A stretch of DNA of 6,285 bases from Microcoleaceae cyanobacterium UBA9251 (GCA_003542015.1 DPLL01000244.1:3289-9573), one strand, 5' to 3'. Counted from the stretch's first letter, positions 1 to 6,091 are shown. The notes: generated by a model not told the origin, from the letters alone. Made by a program: numbers and translations.

Positions 1-1
1 T

Positions 2-1294
2 TATAACCCTGAGAAAACTTGGCCTTTGGGTCACACCCAAGAATTTAAACTGGAGTGTGAAACTAATACTGAATTATTGCTCAACAGCCTGCGGCGTTCC
101 GAAAATTTGTACGAACAAATTGAGTTGCTGCACACGCTAGTTCGTCTCAAAGGAATAAATTTTGATACGGGATTTGGAGGTTGGGGAGAAACAGTTAAAG
201 TGGCGGATTTACTCAACGAAGTTTATACTAAAGCTGGAGAAAGTTCGCAATCCAAAATCCAGTGGGCCGTCATCCGCCACGCCGCCGGTTTGCTGGATAA
301 AGTTGATATTAGCTTGTCGGATGCAGTCACGGATATTTTGGTGCGACAAAAGCAGATTGCTGTGGGAAAAGCTTACAGCGAAGATTCGGTGATTTCGCGC
401 CCTGGTTCCTACACCGAAGTGATGGACAAAATTCGCCAATTCTGCGGAGAAGACATTCGCGATCGGGTTCTAACCCAAGAAATTCTGATCTACCTCGGCT
501 TGCTAATTAAAGCCGAACCGCAGTTATTTAAAGGGTTGCTGACGCTGAGAGTTAGCTATTTTATTCTGCTGTTAACTAGCGAATTGGCCCGCGAATTGGG
601 AGTTACGCAGAATGAAGCTTACGAACATTTAATGCAGTTAAGTCCCTTTGAAATCAAAAATCGCCTGCGTCAAGTTTTGACAGAATACGAGGAAATGAAC
701 CAAATCCTCAAACAGCAAGAATCCCTGCGCGTCAAACAATCGGAAACAGAGATAGAATGGGTAGTCGCGCCAGTTTTTGAAGAACCAAAAATGCCTGCGG
801 GGGGATGGCGCAGAAAGCGGCAAATGGAAGGCGCAGTTAATCGCGTACCCAAGGATTTTTATCCGAATGTTTGGGGACTGCTGCGGCACTGCAAAGGCTT
901 GATAATTGGCGACAAATTAGAGCGGCGCAATCGGTTAGATAGTGAGATCATTTTATCGGAAATGACCCCGGGCGAAAAGAATTTCGCGCTACAAATCGAG
1001 CATTTGCTGAATAAAATTGTCGCGCCCGAATACCGACAAGTCAATATTGAGGCGCTGATGGAGTTATCTGCGATCGCCCAACGCAACCCCAACTTGCAAA
1101 TCGAAGAATACATCGTCTTAGATGTGTTAGTCGGTCACGCGGTGCGCCTGAATTGGCAAGGAAAACACCCGGAAAGAGCCGATAAGTACGACGAAGACAA
1201 AGCGACGGCTTGGCAAGCATTTTACAACACTTCGCCCTACGTTTGCGCGAGTCACGTGCTGGATGCTTTCCGATTCTTGACGAAGTTTGGATAG
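2..1294 (+). CDS. Phosphorylase kinase alpha/beta-like (GH15-related) protein, C-terminal part, 5' end missing
   Basis: The reading frame is open to the left edge: codons from base 2 read YNPEKTWPLG with no stop, so the TTG at 26 is internal and the true start lies outside the window. About 430 residues are visible. I recognise the C-terminal half of the phosphorylase kinase alpha/beta regulatory subunit family, whose N-terminal part is a GH15 glucoamylase-like domain (not visible here). Segments matching from memory of the animal proteins are VTDILVRQKQIAVG (326-367), LMQLSPFEIKN (629-661), WRRKRQMEGAVNRVP (806-850), MTPGEKNF (962-985) and PEYRQ (1025-1039), in the same order. In animals this subunit controls glycogen breakdown through a kinase subunit. 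Cyanobacteria use glycogen, but no bacterial partner kinase is visible, so the function here is unknown. It could be a carbohydrate-binding regulator or an active hydrolase, depending on the unseen N-terminus. The family call is firm; the role is not. Confidence 0.85.
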   Translation, partial: YNPEKTWPLGHTQEFKLECETNTELLLNSLRRSENLYEQIELLHTLVRLKGINFDTGFGGWGETVKVADLLNEVYTKAGESSQSKIQWAVIRHAAGLLDKVDISLSDAVTDILVRQKQIAVGKAYSEDSVISRPGSYTEVMDKIRQFCGEDIRDRVLTQEILIYLGLLIKAEPQLFKGLLTLRVSYFILLLTSELARELGVTQNEAYEHLMQLSPFEIKNRLRQVLTEYEEMNQILKQQESLRVKQSETEIEWVVAPVFEEPKMPAGGWRRKRQMEGAVNRVPKDFYPNVWGLLRHCKGLIIGDKLERRNRLDSEIILSEMTPGEKNFALQIEHLLNKIVAPEYRQVNIEALMELSAIAQRNPNLQIEEYIVLDVLVGHAVRLNWQGKHPERADKYDEDKATAWQAFYNTSPYVCASHVLDAFRFLTKFG

Positions 1295-1322
1295 ACAGGA
1301 ATCAAGCAAGCGTGTCACACTA

Positions 1323-1409
1323 AAATCGAATTGTAGGGTGCGTCAGATGAAGTTCTATAAAGATTATCGAGGTTTTCCAATCTGACGCACCTTACTCAAA
1401 TCGAATTGT
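1323..1409. mobile_element. MITE-like palindromic element flanked by 12-bp direct repeats
   Basis: Terminal inverted repeats 1333-1348 and 1380-1395 match at 15 of 16 positions (left arm GTAGGGTGCGTCAGAT) around a 31-nt centre. The whole is bracketed by perfect copies of AAATCGAATTGT at 1323-1334 and 1398-1409. The arrangement looks like a roughly 63-bp non-autonomous element with a target-site duplication. No transposase is present. GGGTGCGTC-bounded palindromes are a common intergenic motif of cyanobacteria, so the repeat family is probably known. The 12-bp flanks could instead be coincidence or part of the repeat itself. Confidence 0.6.
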
Positions 1410-1524
1410 TTATGCTTTTGCAAATTGGCTGAATGCTTTGGGATTGAAGTTAACAGTTGCTGTTACTCAAGAGGAGAAAGGGGAAGAAGAAGGTTTGATT
1501 TTGGGCGATCGCTCTTTTTGTTAA
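1351..1524 (+). pseudogene. Possible 3' gene remnant, unidentified
   Basis: After a stop at 1348-1350 the frame stays open to the TAA at 1522-1524. From base 1399 it reads like protein (NRIVYAFANWLNALGLKL, then TVAVTQEEKGEEEGLILG) with ordinary codon use. There is no in-frame ATG or GTG and no ribosome binding site. The palindromic element at 1335-1397 sits at its upstream edge, and without that element an in-frame TAA (1321-1323) immediately precedes it. I do not recognise the product. It could be the tail of a decayed gene, or chance, since it is short. It contains a HIP1 site at 1505-1512. Confidence 0.25.
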
Positions 1525-1553
1525 CCGCAGATGAACGCTGATGAACGCTGATG
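1525..1553. repeat. 10-bp tandem repeat, dispersed cyanobacterial type
   Basis: ATGAACGCTG occurs twice in tandem (1531-1540, 1541-1550), preceded by ACCGCAG and followed by ATG. Sequences of the form ACCGCAGATGAACGC are familiar as dispersed intergenic repeats in cyanobacteria. No function is evident. Confidence 0.5.
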
Positions 1554-1590
1554 GGAAATGGTGTTATTAATATCCTTATTTTAATTTACA

Positions 1591-1624
1591 GGTTTGCAGT
1601 AGCCCAGAAGCGCTACTACAAACC
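1591..1624 (-). terminator. Hairpin just downstream of hisB, possible terminator
   Basis: Arms 1591-1603 (GGTTTGCAGTAGC) and 1612-1624 pair at 12 of 13 positions around an 8-nt loop. The one mismatch becomes a G-U pair in a minus-strand transcript. The hairpin starts 5 bases past the end of the hisB stop codon, the expected place for a transcript end. No clear U-run follows on the minus strand, so it may serve as a 3' stabiliser, or simply be a dispersed GTAGTAGCGC-type palindrome. Confidence 0.45.
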
Positions 1625-1629
1625 CCAAA

Positions 1630-2289
1630 CTACAAAACCCCTTTAGAACTCGGAATCCGGCTGGCGCGCCGTGGATCGATTTCTACAGCCATCCGCAAAG
1701 CCCGCGCAAAGGCTTTAAACGCAGCTTCCACAATATGATGGGAATTTCCGCCCTGCAACTGTCGAATATGCAGTGTCATTTGACAGTGATTCACCACCGC
1801 CGAAAAAAACTCTTTCACTAACTCGCTATCGTAATTACCAATCCGCTGATTGGGAATCTGCAAATTGTAACTTAAGTGAGGCCTTCCCGAAAAATCTAGC
1901 ACTACCTCAACTAAAGCTTCATCGAGGGGGGCGATGAAATGTCCGAAACGAGAAATGCCCGATCGATCCCCGATCGCTTTTGCTAGGGTTTGTCCTAACG
2001 TAATTCCCACATCTTCGTTGGTGTGGTGATCGTCAATGGCTAAATCGCCGATCGCCTGGACATCCAAATCGATCAATCCGTGAGAAGCAATCTGATCCAA
2101 CATATGGTCTAAAAACGGAATTCCCGTGGCGGCTTTGCAAGTTCCCGAACCGTCGAGATTCAGGCTAACATTGACATCGGTTTCCAGTGTTGTGCGCTTC
2201 ACGGAGGCGGCCCTGGGCTGGTTAACTGAATTTACAGGAGGAAGAGAAGGGCGATCGATTATCTCCATAAGTCGCAATTGGTCATTCAT
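1630..2289 (-). CDS. hisB: Imidazoleglycerol-phosphate dehydratase (HisB)
   Basis: Converts imidazole-glycerol phosphate to imidazole-acetol phosphate in cytoplasmic histidine biosynthesis; the enzyme is manganese-dependent. The 219-residue product is a stand-alone dehydratase without the phosphatase domain fused in enterobacterial HisB. Diagnostic motifs are present: LDHMLDQIASHG (60-71), DDHHTNEDVGI (86-96), DSELVKEFF (154-162), H168, GNSHHIVEAAFKAFA (181-195) and the C-terminal SSKGVL. These include the His and Glu metal ligands (for example H88, H89, E92, H184, H185, E188). The roughly 30 residues before KRTTLETDV are a variable leader. ATG at 2287-2289 is used, but ATG at 2266-2268 (MEIIDRP) is possible; neither has a Shine-Dalgarno sequence. 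The gene lies downstream of fabI on the same strand and may be transcribed with it. Confidence 0.96.
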   Translation of the reverse strand: MNDQLRLMEIIDRPSLPPVNSVNQPRAASVKRTTLETDVNVSLNLDGSGTCKAATGIPFLDHMLDQIASHGLIDLDVQAIGDLAIDDHHTNEDVGITLGQTLAKAIGDRSGISRFGHFIAPLDEALVEVVLDFSGRPHLSYNLQIPNQRIGNYDSELVKEFFSAVVNHCQMTLHIRQLQGGNSHHIVEAAFKAFARALRMAVEIDPRRASRIPSSKGVL

Positions 2290-2344
2290 TAGTAATTAAT
2301 TAGTAATTTGGGATTAGCAGTTTTCCAGCAGACAGTGAAAATCG

Positions 2345-2386
2345 AACAGTCAACTGTCAACTGTCAACTGTCAACTGTCAACTGTT
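2345..2386. repeat. Heptanucleotide tandem array, 5 x CAACTGT
   Basis: Five perfect head-to-tail copies of CAACTGT fill 2351-2385. AACAGT at 2345-2350 and ACTGTT at 2381-2386 form an inverted pair around the array. Heptamer arrays of this sort resemble the short tandemly repeated repetitive (STRR) sequences described in cyanobacteria. The array lies in the 106-bp fabI-hisB gap, so copy-number change would alter that spacer rather than a coding frame. Confidence 0.9.
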
Positions 2387-2395
2387 TGCAAGCTG

Positions 2396-3172
2396 TTACA
2401 TTCCCATGATTTCGTAACCAGAATCCACATACAAAATCTGACCGGTAATCCCGCTAGCCAGATTGCTGCACAGAAAAGCCGCAGCATTTCCTACTTCCTG
2501 TTGAGTCACCGTGCGCCGCAGGGGGGCGACTTCCTCAACGTGGTGAATCATGTCCAGAATTCCGCCAACTGCTGAGGAAGCTAAAGTCCGAATCGGACCC
2601 GAAGAAATCGCATTTACCCGAATATTTAACGGGCCGAGTTCCGCCGCCAGATAGCGCACATTCATTTCCAAAGCGGCCTTCGCAATTCCCATCACGTTAT
2701 AATTAGGAATTACCCGGACGCCACCCAAATAAGTCAAGGTGACAATACTGCCGCCTTGGGCCATCAGCGGTTTAGCAGCCGCACAAAGCCGCACTAGGGA
2801 ATAAGCGCTAATATCCAAAGCATTAGAGAAACCTTGCCGCGAAGTGTTGCTGAAGTCTCCCGATAGTTCGTCCTTGCCGGCAAAAGCTAAACAGTGAACC
2901 AGAATATCTAATTTGCCCCACTTTTCGGCGATCGTCTCAAAAGTAGACTCAATTTCGCTCTCATTTTGGACATTGCAGGGCAGATACAGACTGGGATTGA
3001 GTGGTTCCACGAGTTCAGCGACTTTCCGCTCGTGCTTGCCTTTCTCGTCCTTCAAATATGTGATGCCGAGGTTGGCTCCTGCTTTGTGGAGCTGCTGAGC
3101 AATGCCCCAGGCGATCGAGCGATTGTTGGCAATGCCCGTAACAAGAGCATTTTTTCCGGTCAAATCTATCAT
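2396..3172 (-). CDS. fabI: Enoyl-[acyl-carrier-protein] reductase (FabI)
   Basis: Performs the last reduction of each fatty-acid elongation cycle, enoyl-ACP to acyl-ACP, with a nicotinamide cofactor in the cytoplasm. The 258-residue length is normal for FabI. It is a divergent short-chain dehydrogenase. The nucleotide-binding stretch GIANNRSIAWGIA (13-25) has the FabI form, and catalytic Y158-x6-K165 lies in NYNVMGIAKAALE, with the second conserved tyrosine at Y148 (LTYLGG). AISSGPIRTLA (188-198) and VGNAAAFLCS (227-236) are also typical. A FabI assignment fits better than FabG because of the Tyr148/Tyr158/Lys165 pattern and the spacing of the triclosan-site loop CLAFAGKDEL. The ATG at 3170-3172 has no clear Shine-Dalgarno sequence. 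The gene is divergent from ntcA and precedes hisB. Confidence 0.97.
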   Translation of the reverse strand: MIDLTGKNALVTGIANNRSIAWGIAQQLHKAGANLGITYLKDEKGKHERKVAELVEPLNPSLYLPCNVQNESEIESTFETIAEKWGKLDILVHCLAFAGKDELSGDFSNTSRQGFSNALDISAYSLVRLCAAAKPLMAQGGSIVTLTYLGGVRVIPNYNVMGIAKAALEMNVRYLAAELGPLNIRVNAISSGPIRTLASSAVGGILDMIHHVEEVAPLRRTVTQQEVGNAAAFLCSNLASGITGQILYVDSGYEIMGM

Positions 3173-3181
3173 CGGTAGTTT

Positions 3182-3187
3182 ATTCTA
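3182..3187 (-). promoter_or_regulatory. Candidate -10 element for fabI
   Basis: On the minus strand TAGAAT (one mismatch to TATAAT) ends about 10 bases before the fabI ATG. This would give a very short or nearly absent leader, which agrees with the lack of a ribosome binding site. No good -35 hexamer is visible at the right spacing, so the call is weak. Confidence 0.3.
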
Positions 3188-3239
3188 GAAGCAACTTGCA
3201 CCGTTCTCATTCGCTATACAGGACAACCCCGCCTGTTTA

Positions 3240-3313
3240 GACACAACTGATTCAGATTTAACTGATTCAGACACAATTGAGACACAATTGAGACACAATT
3301 GAGACACAATTGA
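3240..3313. repeat. Tandem repeats in the fabI/ntcA divergent region (4 x 11 bp plus 15-bp direct repeat)
   Basis: GACACAATTGA repeats perfectly four times (3270-3280, 3281-3291, 3292-3302, 3303-3313). A variant copy, GACACAACTGA, lies at 3240-3250, and AACTGATTCAGA occurs at 3245-3256 and 3260-3271. Each 11-mer carries the palindrome CAATTG, so the palindromes recur about once per helical turn. This could be an operator array or a slipped-strand expansion; the sequence alone cannot decide. Confidence 0.9.
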
Positions 3314-3348
3314 GATTAATTTGGCTGTGGAGCTACAAGGGGGCGGAA

Positions 3349-3376
3349 TTGAGAAAGTTAAGAGAAGGGCTAGATT
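3349..3376 (+). promoter_or_regulatory. Candidate promoter for ntcA
   Basis: TTGAGA (3349-3354) and TAGATT (3371-3376) are separated by 16 bases, a fair sigma-70-type match. It would give a leader of about 130 nt before the preferred GTG start. No perfect NtcA box (GTA-N8-TAC) exists anywhere in 3173-3513. The nearest thing is TGTG-N8-AACA at 3390-3405, without a well-placed -10 element behind it. Confidence 0.3.
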
Positions 3377-3500
3377 TAATCATACAGTGTGTGCTTACCT
3401 TAACATTGAATGGAAGTAACTGAATCCCTGGATACAGGAGGTTGGGAAGTATATTTACTGAATAATGTTAATTTTCAACTTACAGAGCATTGATTAGTAC

Positions 3501-3506
3501 AAAGGA
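3501..3506 (+). promoter_or_regulatory. Shine-Dalgarno sequence deciding the ntcA start
   Basis: AAAGGA ends 7 bases before the GTG at 3514, ideal spacing. The upstream TTG at 3490 has only a short AGAG close to it. Confidence 0.55.
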
Positions 3507-3513
3507 TCAGGTC

Positions 3514-4179
3514 GTGACCCATGATAGACCGCTAGCAGCCGTGTTCCGCCAAATCAGTGGCGGGGCGTTTCCACCCATTGTGGAAACCTTTGAACGGGGC
3601 AAGACAATTTTTTTCCCTGGAGACCCGGCTGAGCGCGTCTACGTTCTCATTAAAGGTGCTGTGAAGCTCTCCAGGGTGTATGAAGCAGGAGAAGAAATTA
3701 CAGTCGCCCTCCTGCGCGAAAACAGCGTATTTGGGGTGCTGTCTCTGATTACGGGACACCGCTCCGACAGGTTTTACCACGCGGTAGCCTTTACGCCGGT
3801 GGAATTAATCTCACTGCCGATCGAACAAGTCGAGAAAGCCCTCAAGGAAGACCCTGAACTGTCAATAGTGATGCTGCGGGGACTTTCATCTCGGATTTTG
3901 CAAACTGAGATGATGATCGAGACGCTGGCCCATCGAGATATGGGATCGAGACTGGTCAGCTTTTTGCTGATTCTGTGCCGGGATTTTGGCGTGCCTGGTA
4001 CTGAGGGGATTACGATTGATTTGAAGCTGTCCCATCAGGCGATCGCAGAGGCGATCGGCTCAACGCGGGTAACGGTGACTCGTTTGCTGGGGGATCTCAG
4101 ACAAGAAAAAATGATCTCGATCCACAAGAAAAAGATCACAGTCCATAACCCGGTGGCTTTAGGCCAGCAATTCACTTGA
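3514..4179 (+). CDS. ntcA: Global nitrogen regulator NtcA (CRP/FNR family)
   Basis: DNA-binding activator or repressor of nitrogen-assimilation genes in cyanobacteria. It responds to 2-oxoglutarate and, by family knowledge, to the co-activator PipX, and binds as a dimer to GTA-N8-TAC. Numbered from the GTG start (221 residues), it has an effector-binding beta-roll (about 18-110), a dimer helix containing GLSSRILQTEMMIETLAHRD (123-142) and a C-terminal helix-turn-helix (172-196, recognition part GSTRVTVTRLLGDLR). The 2-oxoglutarate contacts known for the Anabaena protein all align: F73, G74, V75, L76, R86, R127 and E132. The sequence from ETFERGK to the end is highly typical. The GTG at 3514 is preferred for its Shine-Dalgarno sequence and usual protein length; TTG at 3490 would add 8 residues. 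It is likely followed on the same transcript by the coiled-coil gene. Confidence 0.97.
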   Translation: MTHDRPLAAVFRQISGGAFPPIVETFERGKTIFFPGDPAERVYVLIKGAVKLSRVYEAGEEITVALLRENSVFGVLSLITGHRSDRFYHAVAFTPVELISLPIEQVEKALKEDPELSIVMLRGLSSRILQTEMMIETLAHRDMGSRLVSFLLILCRDFGVPGTEGITIDLKLSHQAIAEAIGSTRVTVTRLLGDLRQEKMISIHKKKITVHNPVALGQQFT

Positions 4180-4194
4180 CGCCGAGAAAGTATA

Positions 4195-4248
4195 GGATTA
4201 TGGATTTGGGATTTTAGATTCAATCCAAAAATCCCAAATCCATAATCC
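4195..4248. repeat. Perfect 21-bp inverted repeat between ntcA and the coiled-coil gene
   Basis: Arms 4195-4215 (starting GGATTATGGATTTGGG) and 4228-4248 are perfect complements around a 12-nt loop. The hairpin lies 15 bases after ntcA and ends 9 bases before the next ATG. No U-run follows on the plus strand, so it is not a textbook intrinsic terminator. GGATTTGGGATTTTAGA-like palindromes recur between genes in filamentous cyanobacteria, so it is probably a dispersed repeat. In a read-through RNA it would sit right beside the ribosome binding region. Confidence 0.9.
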
Positions 4249-4257
4249 CAAATCGGA

Positions 4258-6030
4258 ATGACTGCTGGATACATCCTAGTATTTGTAATTTTAGTTTTAG
4301 GGGGTGTGATCGCTACTGTTAGCGATCGCCTTGGGACAAAAGTCGGCAAGGCAAGATTGAGCTTGTTCAAACTTCGCCCCCGCGATACTGCTGTTGTGGT
4401 GACAGTGATGGCTGGTAGCATTCTGTCAGCCACAACTCTTGGCATCCTGTTTGCTACTAGCAAGCCACTACGAACGGGGGTTTTTAGAATAGATGAAATT
4501 CAAAAAAGACTCAATAACGCCCGCAGAGAACTCAATCAAGCCACGCAAGAGAAAAATCGAGTTGAAACTGAATTAGGTCAAGCTAGGGCTGCTCAAGCGC
4601 AAGCTAGAGGCAATTTAGAGGAGATTAATCGTTCGTTGCAGGCAGCTAATGCGGAACAAGCTAAGACACAAGCAAAATTAAACTCGCTGCGAACCCAACT
4701 TAATAGCGTGGAAGCCGCTAAGTCTAAAACTGAAAAGCAATTAAGTGAGGTGGAAGCGGCTAAATCCCAGACTGAAGAACAATTACTCAGTGTGGAAGCG
4801 GCTAAATCCCGCATGGAATCACAATTGAAGATGGTGGAAACAGCGCGGGCGAGTACAAAATCTCAGCTCGATCGCACTGAGAGTCAATTGAACACCGTTT
4901 CTGCTCAAAAAACGAGTCTGAGCTCGGAAATCGCGCAACTACAAGGGGAGCGCCAACAGTTAATCGAGCAACGAGAGCAGGTAAAAACTCAAATTGCTCA
5001 GCGAGACGCAGAAATTTCTAAGCGCGATCGAGAAATTGCTAAGCGAGACGTAGAAATTGCTAAGCGAGACGCAGAAATTACCCAGCGAGAGGGAGAAATT
5101 GCTAAGCGAGAGGGAGAAATTGCTAAGCGAGACAAGGAAATTGTTTCGCGCAACGAATTAATTGCTCAGCGGGATCAGGAAATTGCTCAGCGGGTGCAAA
5201 ATCTTGCCGATCGCGATCGAGCTATAGTCGATCGAGACAAAGTGATTGCTGAGAGAGAAGCACTTTTGCAAACCTTAGCAGAGCAACAAACTAAACTCGA
5301 ACAACAACAAGCTTTATTACAACAGCAAGTGCAAGTTTTGGAACGAGATTTTCAGGCAATTCGCGAGGGTACTGTGGCCATCAGGCGCGGTCAAATTTTA
5401 GCTGCGGGAGTTGTTCGCATCGTCGATCCAGCCTTAGCAAGTCGCGCCATCGATCGACTATTGCAAGAAGCAAATAAAACCACTGTTGAACTGATGCAGC
5501 CTGGAAATACAAAGGTTAAAGAGCAGGTAGTTCAAATTACTAATGCTGAAATTGAGCAACTAATTAATCAGATTAAAGACGGTCAAGATTATGTAGTCCG
5601 AATAGTCGCCGGCGCTAATTACCTGCGGGAAGAAAAGCGAATCAAAGTATTTGCAGAAGCCGAAATCAATCGAGTTGTATTCCGGGCTGGAGATGTGATT
5701 GTAGGGATTTCTGTCGATCCTGTTACCTCGACAGATGAACAGGTAAGACAGCAATTGCAGCAATTAATTGAAGCTTGTCAGTTTCGCGCTCGTTTGATTG
5801 GGGTTGTGGGCGGTAGAGTCCAAGTTGCGGATAATCGGATTGAAACTTTGGCTGGTTTTGTCGATCGCCTGCAACAATATGATAAACCTTTGGAGGTTCA
5901 GGCGATCGCCACTGATGTCACATACATTGCGGGCCCGCTGAAAATAGATTTAGTGGCTCTTGAGAATGGAGTCGTGGTTTTTCGGACTGGACAACAACCA
6001 CCGGGCGGCCCAGATGTGAAAGTTAAATAA
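4258..6030 (+). CDS. DUF3084-type membrane-anchored coiled-coil protein
   Basis: Uncharacterised cyanobacterial protein of 590 residues, recognised from its N-terminus (GGVIATVSDRLGTKVGKARLS) and C-terminal domain as DUF3084. Two hydrophobic helices (about 4-21 and 45-67) flank a basic loop (RLGTKVGKARLSLFKLRPR). A long coiled coil follows (about 78-370), then a compact alpha/beta domain (about 376-578) and a Pro/Gly-rich tail. The coiled coil contains four 14-residue repeats (150-205, SVEAAKSKTEKQLS type) and 13 heptads of the IAKRDxE type (246-336). The positive-inside rule would put the loop in the cytoplasm and the coil outside it, but charges after helix 2 make this uncertain. The ATG at 4258 has only a weak GGA before it. 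It ends with TAATAA. It follows ntcA on the same strand after 78 bp. No enzymatic motif is seen; a scaffold or envelope-spanning role is only a guess. Confidence 0.88.
   Translation: MTAGYILVFVILVLGGVIATVSDRLGTKVGKARLSLFKLRPRDTAVVVTVMAGSILSATTLGILFATSKPLRTGVFRIDEIQKRLNNARRELNQATQEKNRVETELGQARAAQAQARGNLEEINRSLQAANAEQAKTQAKLNSLRTQLNSVEAAKSKTEKQLSEVEAAKSQTEEQLLSVEAAKSRMESQLKMVETARASTKSQLDRTESQLNTVSAQKTSLSSEIAQLQGERQQLIEQREQVKTQIAQRDAEISKRDREIAKRDVEIAKRDAEITQREGEIAKREGEIAKRDKEIVSRNELIAQRDQEIAQRVQNLADRDRAIVDRDKVIAEREALLQTLAEQQTKLEQQQALLQQQVQVLERDFQAIREGTVAIRRGQILAAGVVRIVDPALASRAIDRLLQEANKTTVELMQPGNTKVKEQVVQITNAEIEQLINQIKDGQDYVVRIVAGANYLREEKRIKVFAEAEINRVVFRAGDVIVGISVDPVTSTDEQVRQQLQQLIEACQFRARLIGVVGGRVQVADNRIETLAGFVDRLQQYDKPLEVQAIATDVTYIAGPLKIDLVALENGVVVFRTGQQPPGGPDVKVK
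4705..4872 (+). repeat. Internal 42-bp coding repeat (four 14-residue units)
   Basis: Residues 150-163, 164-177, 178-191 and 192-205 of the coiled-coil protein are variants of SVEAAKSxTExQL. At DNA level the 19-mer GTGGAAGCGGCTAAATCCC is identical at 4750-4768 and 4792-4810, 42 bp apart, which suggests recent duplication by whole double heptads. Confidence 0.85.
4993..5265 (+). repeat. 21-bp coding tandem repeat array (13 heptads, IAKRDxE)
   Basis: Thirteen seven-residue units, residues 246-336, with consensus I-A-K/Q-R-D-x-E. Adjacent units can be identical in DNA: bases 5084-5104 and 5105-5125 are the same 21-mer. The array keeps frame and heptad phase, giving a regular, highly charged helix; it degenerates at its 3' end (ADRDRAI, VDRDKVI). 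Confidence 0.9.
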
Positions 6031-6091
6031 TAAGTGCGATCGAATTATCGAATTATAGCAAAAATTTTGGGCGATCGAATTACAATTTTGC

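Noticed and set aside
26..28. TTG as the start of the first gene
   Set aside because: The frame continues without a stop to base 2, so the gene is cut by the window rather than starting here.
2913..3178. Plus-strand open frames antisense to fabI
   Set aside because: They lie entirely or almost entirely opposite a fully conserved enzyme gene and give no recognisable protein.
3240..3313. Could be a CRISPR array
   Set aside because: Units are 11 bp and directly adjacent, with no unique spacers and no cas genes nearby.
4195..4248. Intrinsic terminator of ntcA
   Set aside because: The stem is strong but AT-rich and no U-run follows it on the plus strand, so it is reported as an inverted repeat.
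4035..4463. A 142-codon open frame on the minus strand across the ntcA end and the coiled-coil gene start
   Set aside because: It is antisense to two well-supported genes, its middle translates the palindrome, and the product resembles no family I know.
4593..4814. Minus-strand open frame with repeated Leu/Ser/Ala segments
   Set aside because: It is the mirror of the 42-bp repeat in the coiled-coil gene.
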